Origin: Gordonia malaquae NBRC 108250
Lineage (GTDB): Bacteria > Actinomycetota > Actinomycetes > Mycobacteriales > Mycobacteriaceae
Assembly: GCF_000344135.1 (NCBI RefSeq)
Contig: NZ_BAOP01000010.1
Coordinates: 1 to 64,000 of the forward strand
Direction: 5' to 3'
DNA length: 64,000 nt
Shown here: positions 30,796 to 39,092 of the stretch, one piece after another
Numbering within the stretch: position 1 is the first letter of the stretch
How the letters are laid out: every line of letters begins with the position of its first letter
Made by a program: the position numbers and the translations under genes
The notes under the pieces: generated by a model
Database searches by the model: none
The model's input: only the letters and a program-made list of their open reading frames with translations
Told to the model about the DNA's origin: nothing

Positions 30796-31901
30796 CCGGC
30801 GGACGACCGGCCGATGTGGCCGTCGTCGGGGTCGGGCCGGCCGGTCGTGCACTCGCCCACCGTGCACTCGTCGCAGGGCTCAGGGTGGGTGTTGTCGACC
30901 CGTCTCCGACGAAGGCGTGGACCGCGACATACGGCATGTACACCGATGACTGTCCTCCGTGGCTCGCTGCGGTGGCGATCGCGGCGTCGGCACCGTCCTT
31001 CACGGTTTTCACACCCGAACGTCGGGTGGTCGATCGCGGCTACGTCGTTCTGGATTCGGTGCGACTTCAGGAGTCGTTGGCCATCGACGGCGCAACAGTC
31101 ACAACGGCGCGAGCCCGGCAGGTCACAGCGACGGAGGTCGTCTGCGACGACGGCACCGTCGTCCGTGCGCGGCATGTCGTCGACGCCCGTGGGCCGGTCG
31201 CTGTCGACCTCGCCGGGCTTCCCCGTCAGACGGCGGCCGGCACGGTGATCGACTCGGCGGAGCGTGACGTCGTTCTCATGGATTGGCGACCTGTCGGCGA
31301 TCACAGCGGACCGTCGTTCAGCTACCGGGTCCCGCTCGGCGACGGTCGCCGACTCGTCGAGGAGACCTGCCTCGCCGGACGACCGCCGGTCCCGGTCGCC
31401 GACCTCGCGGTACGCAACATCCGCCGCGGCGTGGAGTCGCGGGTCGACGAGCACGTCGATTTCCCGATGCTCGTCTCATCCCGACCGTGGCGGCACACGC
31501 CTGGCGGCGCATTCCGATTCGGCGCGGCCGGCGGGATGATGAATCCGGCAACCGGGTACAGCGTCGCGCAATCACTCGCTGCGGCAGACGTCCTCGTCGA
31601 CGCCATCGTCGCCGGCAGGAACCCACACCGCGCGCTGTGGACGGGTCGAGCCCGACTGGCCTTCCGCCTGCGCCGATTGGGCCTCGGCGTTCTTCTGCGA
31701 CTCACCGCTGAGGAACTCATCATGTTCTTCGACGCCTTCTTCGAGCTCGATCCGCGCGTGCAGCGCGGGTACCTCTCGGCACGCGACGATGCGGCGGGCG
31801 TCCTGCGGGCGATGTGGTCGGTCTACCGCCGCCTCCCCGTCCCCTTACGACTGCGGGTCGCGGGGCACTCGATCCGTCACATCTGCGCGAGGGACGCATA
31901 G
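30792..31901 (+). CDS. Lycopene cyclase (CrtL-type) family flavoprotein
   Basis: A 369-aa FAD-type protein. The N-terminal dinucleotide motif is VAVVGVGPAGRALA. TYGMYTDDCP (near residue 48) and FRFGAAGGMMNPATGY (near 240) match the diagnostic segments of plant/cyanobacterial-type lycopene beta/epsilon cyclases, which turn linear carotene ends into rings. The GTG at 30792 overlaps the SDR stop by four bases. No phytoene synthase, desaturase or other crt gene is in the window, so the cyclase is an orphan here. It could act on a carotenoid made elsewhere in the genome or on another polyene. Confidence 0.85.
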   Translation: MTGGRPADVAVVGVGPAGRALAHRALVAGLRVGVVDPSPTKAWTATYGMYTDDCPPWLAAVAIAASAPSFTVFTPERRVVDRGYVVLDSVRLQESLAIDGATVTTARARQVTATEVVCDDGTVVRARHVVDARGPVAVDLAGLPRQTAAGTVIDSAERDVVLMDWRPVGDHSGPSFSYRVPLGDGRRLVEETCLAGRPPVPVADLAVRNIRRGVESRVDEHVDFPMLVSSRPWRHTPGGAFRFGAAGGMMNPATGYSVAQSLAAADVLVDAIVAGRNPHRALWTGRARLAFRLRRLGLGVLLRLTAEELIMFFDAFFELDPRVQRGYLSARDDAAGVLRAMWSVYRRLPVPLRLRVAGHSIRHICARDA

Positions 31902-31911
31902 CGTTCCCTGG

Positions 31912-33078
31912 TCACCGGGCGACGAGCGCCGTGTACACGGCCGATATCTGTTGCTGACCGTCCAACAGTGTTGATCCTTCAACTTCTCCGACGTAGGCGC
32001 CGACCGCGACGAAGCAGGCAGACTCCCGCGTTCCGGCAGCGAAGCACAGCGCAGACGGCAGGTCCCGTGGACTCGCGGCAGGCCGGGCGACACCCTCCGA
32101 CCTGTCCAGATACTCCTTGATCAGGTAGTCGCGCCACCTCGCGGCCTGCGCGGGGCTGCCCGCACGATAAGCATTCGATCCGTTCACGACGCCGACGGTG
32201 ACGCCGTTGGCCATCACAGCGCGATAGGCTTCCGGCCCATTTTGACTGATGAGCGCGATACCTCGCGGACCCCACACTGTTCGGATGATCGGATTCCCGT
32301 TGTCTTCGGTCGAACGAAGAGTGCCCGTCATCAAACCGGTCGGGTCGGCGTTGCGGCTCGGATCATCGGGACCGATCGCGTCGATCATCGGTTTCTGCTT
32401 CATGTACGCGGTCGTCACGATGCGCTCCGTCCACGCACGGTTCTCCGACTCGGCCCATGTGTAGACGAGGTACTCACCGACAGCGGTGAGCCCCATCGTC
32501 GAATGAGCGGTCGGTCGTCCTTTCAGCGGCCTCGCAAGGTGGGCTGCGATGCTTCCGGCGGGCAGTCCGGCGAGTGTCACGATCTCGCCTGCCGGCACGT
32601 ACTCGGTCGGCTTCGTCCACAGCGGCGCCAATTGATGAACCGCGTCCCGTGCTGCCTCCGGATCGGCGAATCGCGCGATCATCTGTTGGCTCGCCTGGTC
32701 TCCGGGCGTGTCCCCGGCGGTGATCACGAACCCGTACTCGAATCGCTTCATCGCCGGAATGGTGTCGGCATCGGGGATCACCGCGCCCATGTTCCTGGGC
32801 ACGCCGATCGGTGCCGTGGGCATCTTGACGTCGACGATCGCCGCATCCAGATCGCGGGGGAAGACCATGTGTTCGGCGAGGCGCACTGCACGCAGTTGAC
32901 TCCACCGGACGGCCGATGTGGCGTCCGGAAGCGGCGCCTCGAGCATCGATCCGTATCTGCCGACGTCCAGGTCGATCGGAGCAGTGGTCGGTGTCCCGTC
33001 TACCGTGCAGCCTCCGACGACTGCCGCGGCTAGGAGCATGACGACGGCACGTGCCGTCCTCACAAGGTTGATCCGCAT
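31912..33078 (-). CDS. DUF7373-like lipoprotein, copy A
   Basis: A 388-aa secreted lipoprotein with a lipobox VVGGC near residue 24, followed by TVDG. The mature protein has PIDLDVGRYGSM, RAVRLAEHMVFPRDLD, MKRFEYGF, and a C-terminal ASPRDLPSALCF...CFVAVGAYVGEV. I place it in the DUF7373 family of actinobacterial lipoproteins, with function unknown. It is about half identical by eye to the gene directly upstream (33138-34280). The ATG at 33078 is 6 bases from a TAGCAT hexamer, so each paralogue appears to have its own promoter. Two C-terminal Cys may form a disulfide. Confidence 0.8.
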   Translation of the reverse strand: MRINLVRTARAVVMLLAAAVVGGCTVDGTPTTAPIDLDVGRYGSMLEAPLPDATSAVRWSQLRAVRLAEHMVFPRDLDAAIVDVKMPTAPIGVPRNMGAVIPDADTIPAMKRFEYGFVITAGDTPGDQASQQMIARFADPEAARDAVHQLAPLWTKPTEYVPAGEIVTLAGLPAGSIAAHLARPLKGRPTAHSTMGLTAVGEYLVYTWAESENRAWTERIVTTAYMKQKPMIDAIGPDDPSRNADPTGLMTGTLRSTEDNGNPIIRTVWGPRGIALISQNGPEAYRAVMANGVTVGVVNGSNAYRAGSPAQAARWRDYLIKEYLDRSEGVARPAASPRDLPSALCFAAGTRESACFVAVGAYVGEVEGSTLLDGQQQISAVYTALVAR

Positions 33079-33084
33079 GCGAGC

Positions 33085-33090
33085 ATGCTA
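33085..33090 (-). promoter_or_regulatory. -10 TAGCAT of lipoprotein copy A
   Basis: TAGCAT on the minus strand ends 6 bases before the ATG at 33078, with no Shine-Dalgarno sequence; leaderless transcription is likely. Confidence 0.35.
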
Positions 33091-33137
33091 GTGCGCATTC
33101 ACGGCTCTCGGGAACTTCGGGTCATTCGTCCAGCGGG

Positions 33138-34280
33138 TCACATCGCCTTCAGGAACGTGTAGACGGCCGAGATCTGTTGCTGCGTGTCGAGGAGTTCTTT
33201 TCCGTACGCTTCGCCGACGTAGTCGCCGACGGCGATGAAACAGCCGACTCGATCGTCCTTCTGGAAGCACTTGGCCGACGACAGGTCGCGGGGGCTGGCG
33301 GCCTTGCGTGAGGTGTCGTCTCCGAAGCCCTTGATCAGGTAGTCGCGCCAGCCCTCCGCTTGAGTCGAGCCGGCCGCCCGGTACGCCTGAGTCTGATTGA
33401 GCGCGGCAGCAGTGATGCCTGCCTTCTTCAGCTCGCTGTATGCTTCCGGGCCGTTGCCGTACAGAAGTGCGGCGCCACGCTGACCGAACACGATCTGCGT
33501 CGAGACGGTCTGCTCATCGGAAGGCACCCGGATGGTGCCACGGATCAGTCCGGTCGGGTCGGGGTTCCGGTCCGGGTTCTCCGGTCCGATCGCGTCCAGC
33601 AGCGACTTCTGCTTGTCGAATGCTGTGACGATCGCACGTTCTCCCCATGCGCGGTCCGGCGAGTCGGCCCACGTGTAGACGACGTATGGCCCGGACTGCG
33701 ACACCGCGACGAACACGTGCTTGTTGCCGGAGCCGACATTGTGGACCACAACGCTGCCCGGCGGCATGCCGGCGACATCGACGCGCCCGCCGCCCGGCTT
33801 GTAGTAGTCCTTCGGCTTCGCTGCAACGCCACCGATCTGTGTGACGGCGTCTCCTGCCGACCGATCGTCGGCGAACCGCATGACGACGTGATTGACGCCG
33901 AAGTCGTTGGGGCCGTTGCCTGCCGCCATGCTGAACCCGTACTGGAAGCGTTTCATCACGGGCAGGTCCACCATTTCCGACATCACCAGACCCAGGTTCT
34001 TCGGAACCACGATCGGCATGGTCGGCATCTTTATGTCCGTCATGCCGGCGTCGATGTCGACGGGGAAGACGATGTGATCGGCGAGGCGCACAGCACGCAG
34101 CTTGGCCCACTGACCGTCCGTCGTGGCGGACGGCAGCGTCGCCGCCTGCATCGATCCGTACTTGCCGAGATCAAGGTCCACTGGCCCGCGCTGCGGCGAG
34201 CCGTCGACTGTGCATCCGGCGAGCGCCGCGGCGGCGGCGAGTGCGACGGCGGGGACGACGACTCGTGACAGCATGCGCAT
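33138..34280 (-). CDS. DUF7373-like lipoprotein, copy B
   Basis: A 380-aa paralogue of the downstream lipoprotein. The lipobox is ALAGC followed by TVDGSP; then PVDLDLGKYGSMQ, KLRAVRLADHIVFPVDID and MKRFQYGF. The C-terminus has KAASPRDLSSAKCF...GCFIAVGDYVGEAYG and ends in QQISAVYTFLKAM, parallel to copy A. Function unknown; surface exposed by lipid anchor. The ATG at 34280 (MRMLSRV) is preferred over in-frame ATGs at 34289 and 34286, because a TACGAT hexamer ends 7 bases upstream of it and it aligns with the start of copy A. Confidence 0.8.
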   Translation of the reverse strand: MRMLSRVVVPAVALAAAAALAGCTVDGSPQRGPVDLDLGKYGSMQAATLPSATTDGQWAKLRAVRLADHIVFPVDIDAGMTDIKMPTMPIVVPKNLGLVMSEMVDLPVMKRFQYGFSMAAGNGPNDFGVNHVVMRFADDRSAGDAVTQIGGVAAKPKDYYKPGGGRVDVAGMPPGSVVVHNVGSGNKHVFVAVSQSGPYVVYTWADSPDRAWGERAIVTAFDKQKSLLDAIGPENPDRNPDPTGLIRGTIRVPSDEQTVSTQIVFGQRGAALLYGNGPEAYSELKKAGITAAALNQTQAYRAAGSTQAEGWRDYLIKGFGDDTSRKAASPRDLSSAKCFQKDDRVGCFIAVGDYVGEAYGKELLDTQQQISAVYTFLKAM

Positions 34281-34287
34281 GCCCATC

Positions 34288-34293
34288 ATCGTA
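34288..34293 (-). promoter_or_regulatory. -10 TACGAT of lipoprotein copy B
   Basis: TACGAT on the minus strand ends 7 bases before the ATG at 34280. It overlaps the two earlier ATG codons, which argues against them as starts. Confidence 0.35.
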
Positions 34294-34297
34294 AGGT

Positions 34298-34314
34298 CTG
34301 CGGCCCCACCGCAG
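34298..34314. terminator. 6-bp GC stem-loop after thioredoxin
   Basis: CTGCGG (34298-34303) pairs with CCGCAG (34309-34314) around CCCCA, between the thioredoxin stop and lipoprotein copy B on the minus strand. No T-tract; weak terminator candidate. Confidence 0.35.
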
Positions 34315-34351
34315 CGGTGCTGCGTCCCTCATCCGAACGATGTAACCGGCG

Positions 34352-34711
34352 CTATTGTGCCTGTCCGCTCTCCCGGATCGCCTTCTCCACGTCGAGTTCC
34401 TGGATCTGGCCGATCAGCGACTCGAGGGCCTGCGGAGGCAGTGCTCCGGCTTCGTTGTACACAAGGTGGCCGTCCTTGAACGCCATGATCGTCGGGATCG
34501 AGCGAATGCTGGCTGCGGCGGCGAGCTGCTGTTCGGCCTCGGTGTCGACCTTCGCGAACACGATGTCGTCGAACTTCTCCGATACCGCACTGTACGTCGG
34601 GGCGAACTGCTTGCAGGGGCCGCACCACTCTGCCCAGAAGTCGACCAGAACGATCTTGTTGTCGATGATGGTCTGCTCGAAGTCGGAGCCTGTCAGATCA
34701 ATCGTTGCCAT
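34352..34711 (-). CDS. trxA: Thioredoxin
   Basis: A 119-aa thioredoxin with active site WCGPC (29-33), the DFWAEWC approach strand and the cis-Pro in SIPTIM. It reduces protein disulfides in the cytosol. Gene order (ABC-F, thioredoxin) parallels Rv1470-Rv1473 in M. tuberculosis. The C-terminus has about 10 residues beyond the usual fold. The ATG at 34711 has a TAGATT hexamer 5 bases upstream. A reductase-like flavoprotein lies two genes upstream (36293-37231), but it is not a certain partner. Confidence 0.93.
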   Translation of the reverse strand: MATIDLTGSDFEQTIIDNKIVLVDFWAEWCGPCKQFAPTYSAVSEKFDDIVFAKVDTEAEQQLAAAASIRSIPTIMAFKDGHLVYNEAGALPPQALESLIGQIQELDVEKAIRESGQAQ

Positions 34712-34740
34712 GCCTGAATCTAACAGCTGCGAGCCGCCGA

Positions 34741-36230
34741 CTATTCCGTCGACGTACTGGATCTGCGCGCGGCCGCGATACCCGCACGCCGTCCGAAGAA
34801 CGTTCCGTCTCCCAAGGACGTACCGCTGATGTATCCCCACGAATGCAGGCCCGACGTCGCCCGGCCTGCACCGTACAGTCCCGGGATCGGTCGTCCGTCG
34901 AGCTCGGACACCTCGCCTTCCGTTGATGTCCGGAGGCCGCCGATGGTGAAGACCTCGGCCCCTCCAGAGCTTCCACCGTGCTCCGGGGGCACGATGCCGC
35001 GCCTCACGTTGATCGCTGCGAACGGAGATCGCAAAGGCCTGACCCATTCGGGAGCCTTGTGGAAGTACGGGTCGTCACCGTTCTCCGCGTGTCGGTTGTA
35101 CTCGCCGACGGTCGACACGAGCGACCCGTCGGGCATGCCGATCTCGGCTTCCAGTTCGGCGAGCGTCTCCGCCACATGGTGTGGACGCACACCCCATCGC
35201 TCCACTTCGGGGACCGCTTCGAAGGCCTCCTCGTCGAGGATCACCCAGACGCGCAGTCCGTGTTTGAACAGTGCGGCCTGCCCGATCAAGCCCGGGTACA
35301 CGTCCTCGTTGATGAATCGTCTGCCACGATCGTCGACCACCATGCCCCGGACCGCCATGCCCGGAATCAACGAGATGCCGACTTGGCCCGCAGACATGTG
35401 ACGGACTGCCCCGCCTGCGGCCTGAGCGAGCGCGATGCCCCGACCGTCGTCGCCCCCGTCGCTGTTGACCGGCAGGCCGACGAGCGCAGGCGCGTGTTCG
35501 GCGAGCATCGCCTTGTTGTCGGCGAACCCACCTGTCGTGATGACCACCCACCGCGCACGCGATAGGTCACCGTCGTGTCGAAGTGTCGTGCGACCACGCC
35601 GACGACCTGGTCACCGTCGACGACAAGACGGAGAGCGACGGTGTCGACGTGCACATCGACAGTCGACTCGGAGACTCGGCGGCAGAGCACGTCCATCAAC
35701 ACCTTGCCGCCGAATCCGTCAGCGGTGACCCGATGACCACGCGGCGCCGGCGCCGCCAGGTCCGCGAACGGAAACGCCTTCTCCCCCATCCACATCAGGC
35801 CGTCGTCCGTGGGCGGGACCCAGGTCGGAGTCGGCCACAGCGAATCCTTGAACGGCACGCCCTGATCGACGAGCCAATCGAAGTGAGCAACGCTGTTCTC
35901 GCAGTAGAGACGCACCTTCTCGGGGTCACAGTCCGGCCCGAGCGCGGCGAGCAGAAAAGCCTCCATAGCGGATGCCGAGTCGTCGAAACCGCAGGCTCGC
36001 TGCACAGACGTCCCGCCGCCGAGATACATCTCCCCACCCGACAGTGCAGACGATCCACCGCCGCCGCTGCGCTGTTCGAGAATCACCACCTGCGCGCCGG
36101 CGGCGTCAGCTTCCAGCGCCGCCGACGCTCCGGCACAGCCGAAGCCGACGACGAGGACGTCGACGTCGTGGTCGAACGCCTCGACCTGATCGACGGGGAT
36201 GGGACGGACCGAGGACGTGAACATCTGCAT
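34741..36230 (-). pseudogene. Frameshifted FAD-binding dehydrogenase (fumarate reductase/KstD-like)
   Basis: Two overlapping reading frames make one protein of about 496 residues. The N-terminal half (from the ATG at 36230) has the FAD motif DVLVVGFGCAGASAALEA and GGGGSSALSGGEMYLGGG. The C-terminal half (from about 35547 to 34741) continues with VVITTGGFADN, GRRFINED and GRATSGLHSWGYISGTSLGDG, typical of FAD_binding_2 flavoproteins such as 3-ketosteroid dehydrogenases. The frames join within 35551-35561, where 11 bases separate in-frame codons instead of 12. A one-base deletion in a GCGC run, or a sequencing error there, explains it. The shifted N-terminal frame would run on to 35367 as nonsense. 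Confidence 0.8.
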
Positions 36231-36292
36231 CGGCCGATGGTCGCAGTCGGCGTGCGATGACGAGTCGCGCCGTCCCGGTGGGCGGGACGGAC

Positions 36293-37231
36293 TCAGACGA
36301 GCGCCGCCCGGACGTCTGCGGCGACAAGATCGGCATTGATGGCGATGCCCGCCAGCAGACCCGCGCCTGCGGCGACCGACACCATCGCAGCGAGATTTCC
36401 AGCGTTCCCGGCGGTCCAGACGCCGTCGACTCCGGTCGCCCCGGTCGGGTCGGACGGAATGAACTGACCGAACGGATGATCCTGCGGAACTCCACCGAGT
36501 TGCTCGAAGAGTTCCGTTCGAGCCACCATCCGCGTGCCGACGACCACGTTGTCGACGTCGTGGACCCGCCCGTCGACCTGAACGCCGGTCACGTCGCGGT
36601 CGTGTTCGATCACTCGCTCCACCTCGCCCTCGACGATGCCGACTCCGCTCACCCGCAGCTCCGCCAGTTGCTGTTCGTCGAACTCGACGGCGCCCGCGAA
36701 GAGAGTGACGTGCTCACTCAGCTGCGCGAACAGCAGGGACTGGTGGACCGAGCCCATCGACGTGGTGGCGATGACGCCGACACGCCTGCCTCGGACCTCG
36801 TAGCCGTGGCAGTACGGGCAGTGCAGGACGCCGTGTCCCCACGCCTCCTGCACACCTGGAATCCGAGGCAGCTCGTCGACGAGACCGGTGGCGAGCAGCA
36901 GTCGTCGGGCGGTCACGATCCGTCCGGAGCCCAAGGTGACGGTGAAGTCTCCGTCCCGCTCGACCGAGATCACCTCGTCGTCGGCGAACTCGACGCCGTA
37001 GGACACCGCTTCTCGTCGCCCCTCTGCGACCAGCTCTCCGGGCGAGATCCCCTCCCGGCCGATCACGTTGTGCGCGGCGTCCGCCGGCAGGTTCCGCTGT
37101 TCTCCCTTGTCCACGACCAGGACCGAGCGCAGTGACCGCCCGAGGGCGACCGCTCCGGACAGTCCGGCGGCGCCTCCTCCCACGATGACTGCGTCGAATC
37201 GGGCTCCGATGTTGTCTGTCGAGTTGCTCAT
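36293..37231 (-). CDS. Thioredoxin reductase-like NAD(P)/FAD oxidoreductase
   Basis: A 312-aa two-dinucleotide-domain flavoprotein. FAD motif IVGGGAAGL (16-24), a CPYC pair (138-141) at the place of the thioredoxin reductase redox disulfide, and a C-terminal GVWTAGNAGN FAD segment. CPYC followed by HGYE is typical of a TrxR-like group distinct from true TrxB (CATC). The substrate may be a small redox protein or none. The ATG at 37231 is 7 bases from TACGGT, so leaderless. It is divergent from an XRE-cupin regulator, which probably controls it. Confidence 0.88.
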   Translation of the reverse strand: MSNSTDNIGARFDAVIVGGGAAGLSGAVALGRSLRSVLVVDKGEQRNLPADAAHNVIGREGISPGELVAEGRREAVSYGVEFADDEVISVERDGDFTVTLGSGRIVTARRLLLATGLVDELPRIPGVQEAWGHGVLHCPYCHGYEVRGRRVGVIATTSMGSVHQSLLFAQLSEHVTLFAGAVEFDEQQLAELRVSGVGIVEGEVERVIEHDRDVTGVQVDGRVHDVDNVVVGTRMVARTELFEQLGGVPQDHPFGQFIPSDPTGATGVDGVWTAGNAGNLAAMVSVAAGAGLLAGIAINADLVAADVRAALV

Positions 37232-37238
37232 GTCTCCG

Positions 37239-37273
37239 ACCGTACAACCAAGATTGCCGAATGGGCATACACT
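37239..37273. promoter_or_regulatory. Divergent leaderless promoters of the oxidoreductase and XRE-cupin genes
   Basis: Minus-strand TACGGT (37239-37244) ends 7 bases before the ATG at 37231. Plus-strand TACACT (37268-37273) ends 7 bases before the ATG at 37281. Between them TGCC-N5-GGCA (37255-37267) is a small inverted repeat that could be the XRE operator. Confidence 0.45.
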
Positions 37274-37280
37274 CTTGCTC

Positions 37281-37865
37281 ATGCCGCAAGAATCGCTTGA
37301 GAACGACGTCGACGGCCTGGTCCGAGCCCGGATCCGTGGCCTTCGGGTCGCCCAGGGCTGGACGCTGGACTCCCTCGCCCGTCGCTGCCACCTCAGCCCG
37401 TCGACGCTTTCCCGTATCGAGACCGGTCATCGCAGAGTGGCACTCGATCAGCTCGTTCCGATCGCACGGGCTCTCGGAACCACCCTCGATCACCTCGTCG
37501 AACCTCTGGACGACCGCGACGTCGTGATCCGACCCGAACCGCATCAACGCCCCGGCGTCGTCACGTGGATGCTGTCCCGCGATCGAGCGGAGAACGGTGT
37601 CGTCGTCGCCAAGATGCGCCTCACGCCGCAGCCCGGGGTGGAGCCCGAGCAGCGTGTGCACCCCGGTTACGAGTGGTTCACCGTGCTGTCCGGCACCGTC
37701 CGCCTGAGACTCGCGGATCGGGTGATCGACGTGGAGGCGGGCGAAGCGGCTGAATTCTCGACGATGGTGCCGCACGCGTTCACCGCCCACCGCAGGGTCG
37801 CCGAGATCCTGACGATCTTCGACAGAGACGGCGAACGCGCGCACCTCACCGCCGGTCAGGGGTGA
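37281..37865 (+). CDS. XRE family regulator with C-terminal cupin domain
   Basis: A 194-aa protein: N-terminal HTH of the XRE/lambda-repressor type (about 12-68; TLDSLARRCHLSPSTLSRIETG) and a cupin beta-barrel (about 100-180; HPGYEWFTVLSGTVRLRL, then EAAEFSTMVPHAF). The conserved His in HPGYEW and PHAF could bind a metal or ligand. Such regulators sense small molecules and repress an adjacent gene. The divergent TrxR-like gene is the obvious target. The ATG at 37281 follows a -10 hexamer by 7 bases. Confidence 0.9.
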   Translation: MPQESLENDVDGLVRARIRGLRVAQGWTLDSLARRCHLSPSTLSRIETGHRRVALDQLVPIARALGTTLDHLVEPLDDRDVVIRPEPHQRPGVVTWMLSRDRAENGVVVAKMRLTPQPGVEPEQRVHPGYEWFTVLSGTVRLRLADRVIDVEAGEAAEFSTMVPHAFTAHRRVAEILTIFDRDGERAHLTAGQG

Positions 37866-37896
37866 GATGCGCGCGTAGCGAGGGAGCCGCCCTCCA

Positions 37897-37938
37897 GATC
37901 ATCGAGCGGAGTCACCCTCCCGATCATCGAGCGGAGTC
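37897..37938. repeat. Direct repeat GATCATCGAGCGGAGTC, two copies
   Basis: Identical 17-base units at 37897-37913 and 37922-37938, 25 bases apart, in the 86-base gap between two convergent genes. A GAGGG/CCCTC stem (37880-37894) precedes them. GAGCGGAGTCGAGA-like strings are reminiscent of short interspersed repeats seen in actinobacterial intergenic DNA. Confidence 0.5.
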
Positions 37939-37951
37939 GAGATGCCTCAGT

Positions 37952-38746
37952 TCAGCACGGAGCGAGCGTTGACGGATCGATCATCATCGATCCGGTCGAG
38001 ATGCAGTCCGGAACGTTCGGAAGCGTCGGGTTGCCGACCCACTCCGTGATCCGCCAACCGTCTGTCGGGTTGCCCTTGAGCACCACGCGTCCGACGTTCT
38101 TCATGTAGTCCGTGCCGAGGCGGGCCATGTACTCGCGTCCGTTGGTCGACGCCAGGATCGTGCCGAACATGATGGTGGCGCCATGGGAGAAGACCACGGC
38201 GTTCGTCTTGCGCGCCTTCACCACAGCCGCGATCGAATCGGTGAACCGAGCCTTGAACTCGGTACCGCTCTCGGCACCGGGAATACGGGCCGCGAGGTCG
38301 CCACGCAGCCACTGCTGCGGCGCCAGCATGTACCCGGTCGGAGCGTCCCGCTCGGGAGTGCCCTCGTAGTCGCCCGCCAGGATCTCGTGGATGCCCGGGA
38401 GGACCACGGGATGCTTGAACAGCTTGCGGGCCAGCGGCGCCGCGGTCTGCTGGGTACGAATCATCCGCGAGGCGAACACTCCGTCGAACTTGCGGTCCTC
38501 GAGCAGCACTGCGACCTGGCGCGCCTGAGTGCGACCCAGTTCGGTCAGCGCAGGGCCAGGAGTCTTGGTGTCGACGAGGCCCGACGCGTTGCCTGCCGAT
38601 TCCGCGTGGCGGACGAACGTAATCGTGAGCTCGGGTTCTGCTTCGGCGGGCGCAGCCGGCACGACGGCTGTCGCGACACACGCCGCGGTGGCGGCGGCGG
38701 CGACAACGGCGCCCAGGCGAGCGCGGAGTGACTTTTTATGGGTCAT
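37952..38746 (-). CDS. Secreted histidine phosphatase family protein
   Basis: A 264-aa exported protein with a signal peptide (about 1-36) and a phosphoglycerate-mutase-like fold. The phosphohistidine motif is FVRHAES with His47; the second catalytic His lies in VFSHGAT, and RMIRTQQTA supplies the conserved Arg. The acid residue is probably in EILAGDYEG. Export makes a phosphatase acting on extracellular phospho-compounds likely, rather than a glycolytic mutase. AAGGA precedes the ATG. It converges on the XRE gene and is followed upstream by a 346-base gap. Confidence 0.88.
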   Translation of the reverse strand: MTHKKSLRARLGAVVAAAATAACVATAVVPAAPAEAEPELTITFVRHAESAGNASGLVDTKTPGPALTELGRTQARQVAVLLEDRKFDGVFASRMIRTQQTAAPLARKLFKHPVVLPGIHEILAGDYEGTPERDAPTGYMLAPQQWLRGDLAARIPGAESGTEFKARFTDSIAAVVKARKTNAVVFSHGATIMFGTILASTNGREYMARLGTDYMKNVGRVVLKGNPTDGWRITEWVGNPTLPNVPDCISTGSMMIDPSTLAPC

Positions 38747-39041
38747 GGGGAGGATTCCTTCGGGGCTTGATCAGCACGTCGTTATGACGCGCCTCACATG
38801 TTTGCACCAAAAGTGATCCACCCGACGAATCATGCCCGCTGAATGGGATTCATCGGCACGATTATGCGCTTACCGGCGGGTTCTGTGCCTGTCGAACAGT
38901 GAATCCCCGGGCACGAAGCTGCCCACGGCCGTCGAACACACCACGGGAGACTATGGATGAAACAGCTTGATGCCGTCTCCTCGAATGTCGACCTTCACAC
39001 CGACCGTAGACGACGTTGGACTCCGTTGCGTCTGACCAGAG
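38747..39041. other. Gene-free intergenic region
   Basis: Between the histidine phosphatase start and the suf terminator I see no convincing gene, tRNA or repeat. It has slightly lower GC than its surroundings (for example TTATGACGCG, GATTATGCGC). It must hold the phosphatase promoter. A weak GGAGAC/GTCTCC inverted repeat lies near 38948-38978. Confidence 0.5.
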
Positions 39042-39082
39042 CAAAAAGCCGCCTGAACCACTGTCATGCGGTTCAGGCGGCT
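39042..39082 (-). terminator. Intrinsic terminator of the suf operon
   Basis: A perfect 13-bp stem (39047-39059 with 39070-39082, AGCCGCCTGAACC) around a 10-base loop is followed on the minus strand by TTTTT. It lies just after the last suf gene. It is the only hairpin in the window with a clear T-tract. Confidence 0.92.
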
Positions 39083-39092
39083 ATTACGTCCG

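Noticed and set aside
28812-31454. Long minus-strand frame of 880 codons across the SDR and lycopene cyclase genes
   Set aside because: It crosses real genes on both strands, with low-complexity Arg/Ser-rich translation; the FUSC and SDR frames have clear family motifs.
37952-38746. Lipoprotein assignment for the histidine phosphatase
   Set aside because: TAAC near residue 23 looks like a weak lipobox, but the residues at -3 and -1 fit poorly and a normal signal peptidase site (AEAEP) follows.
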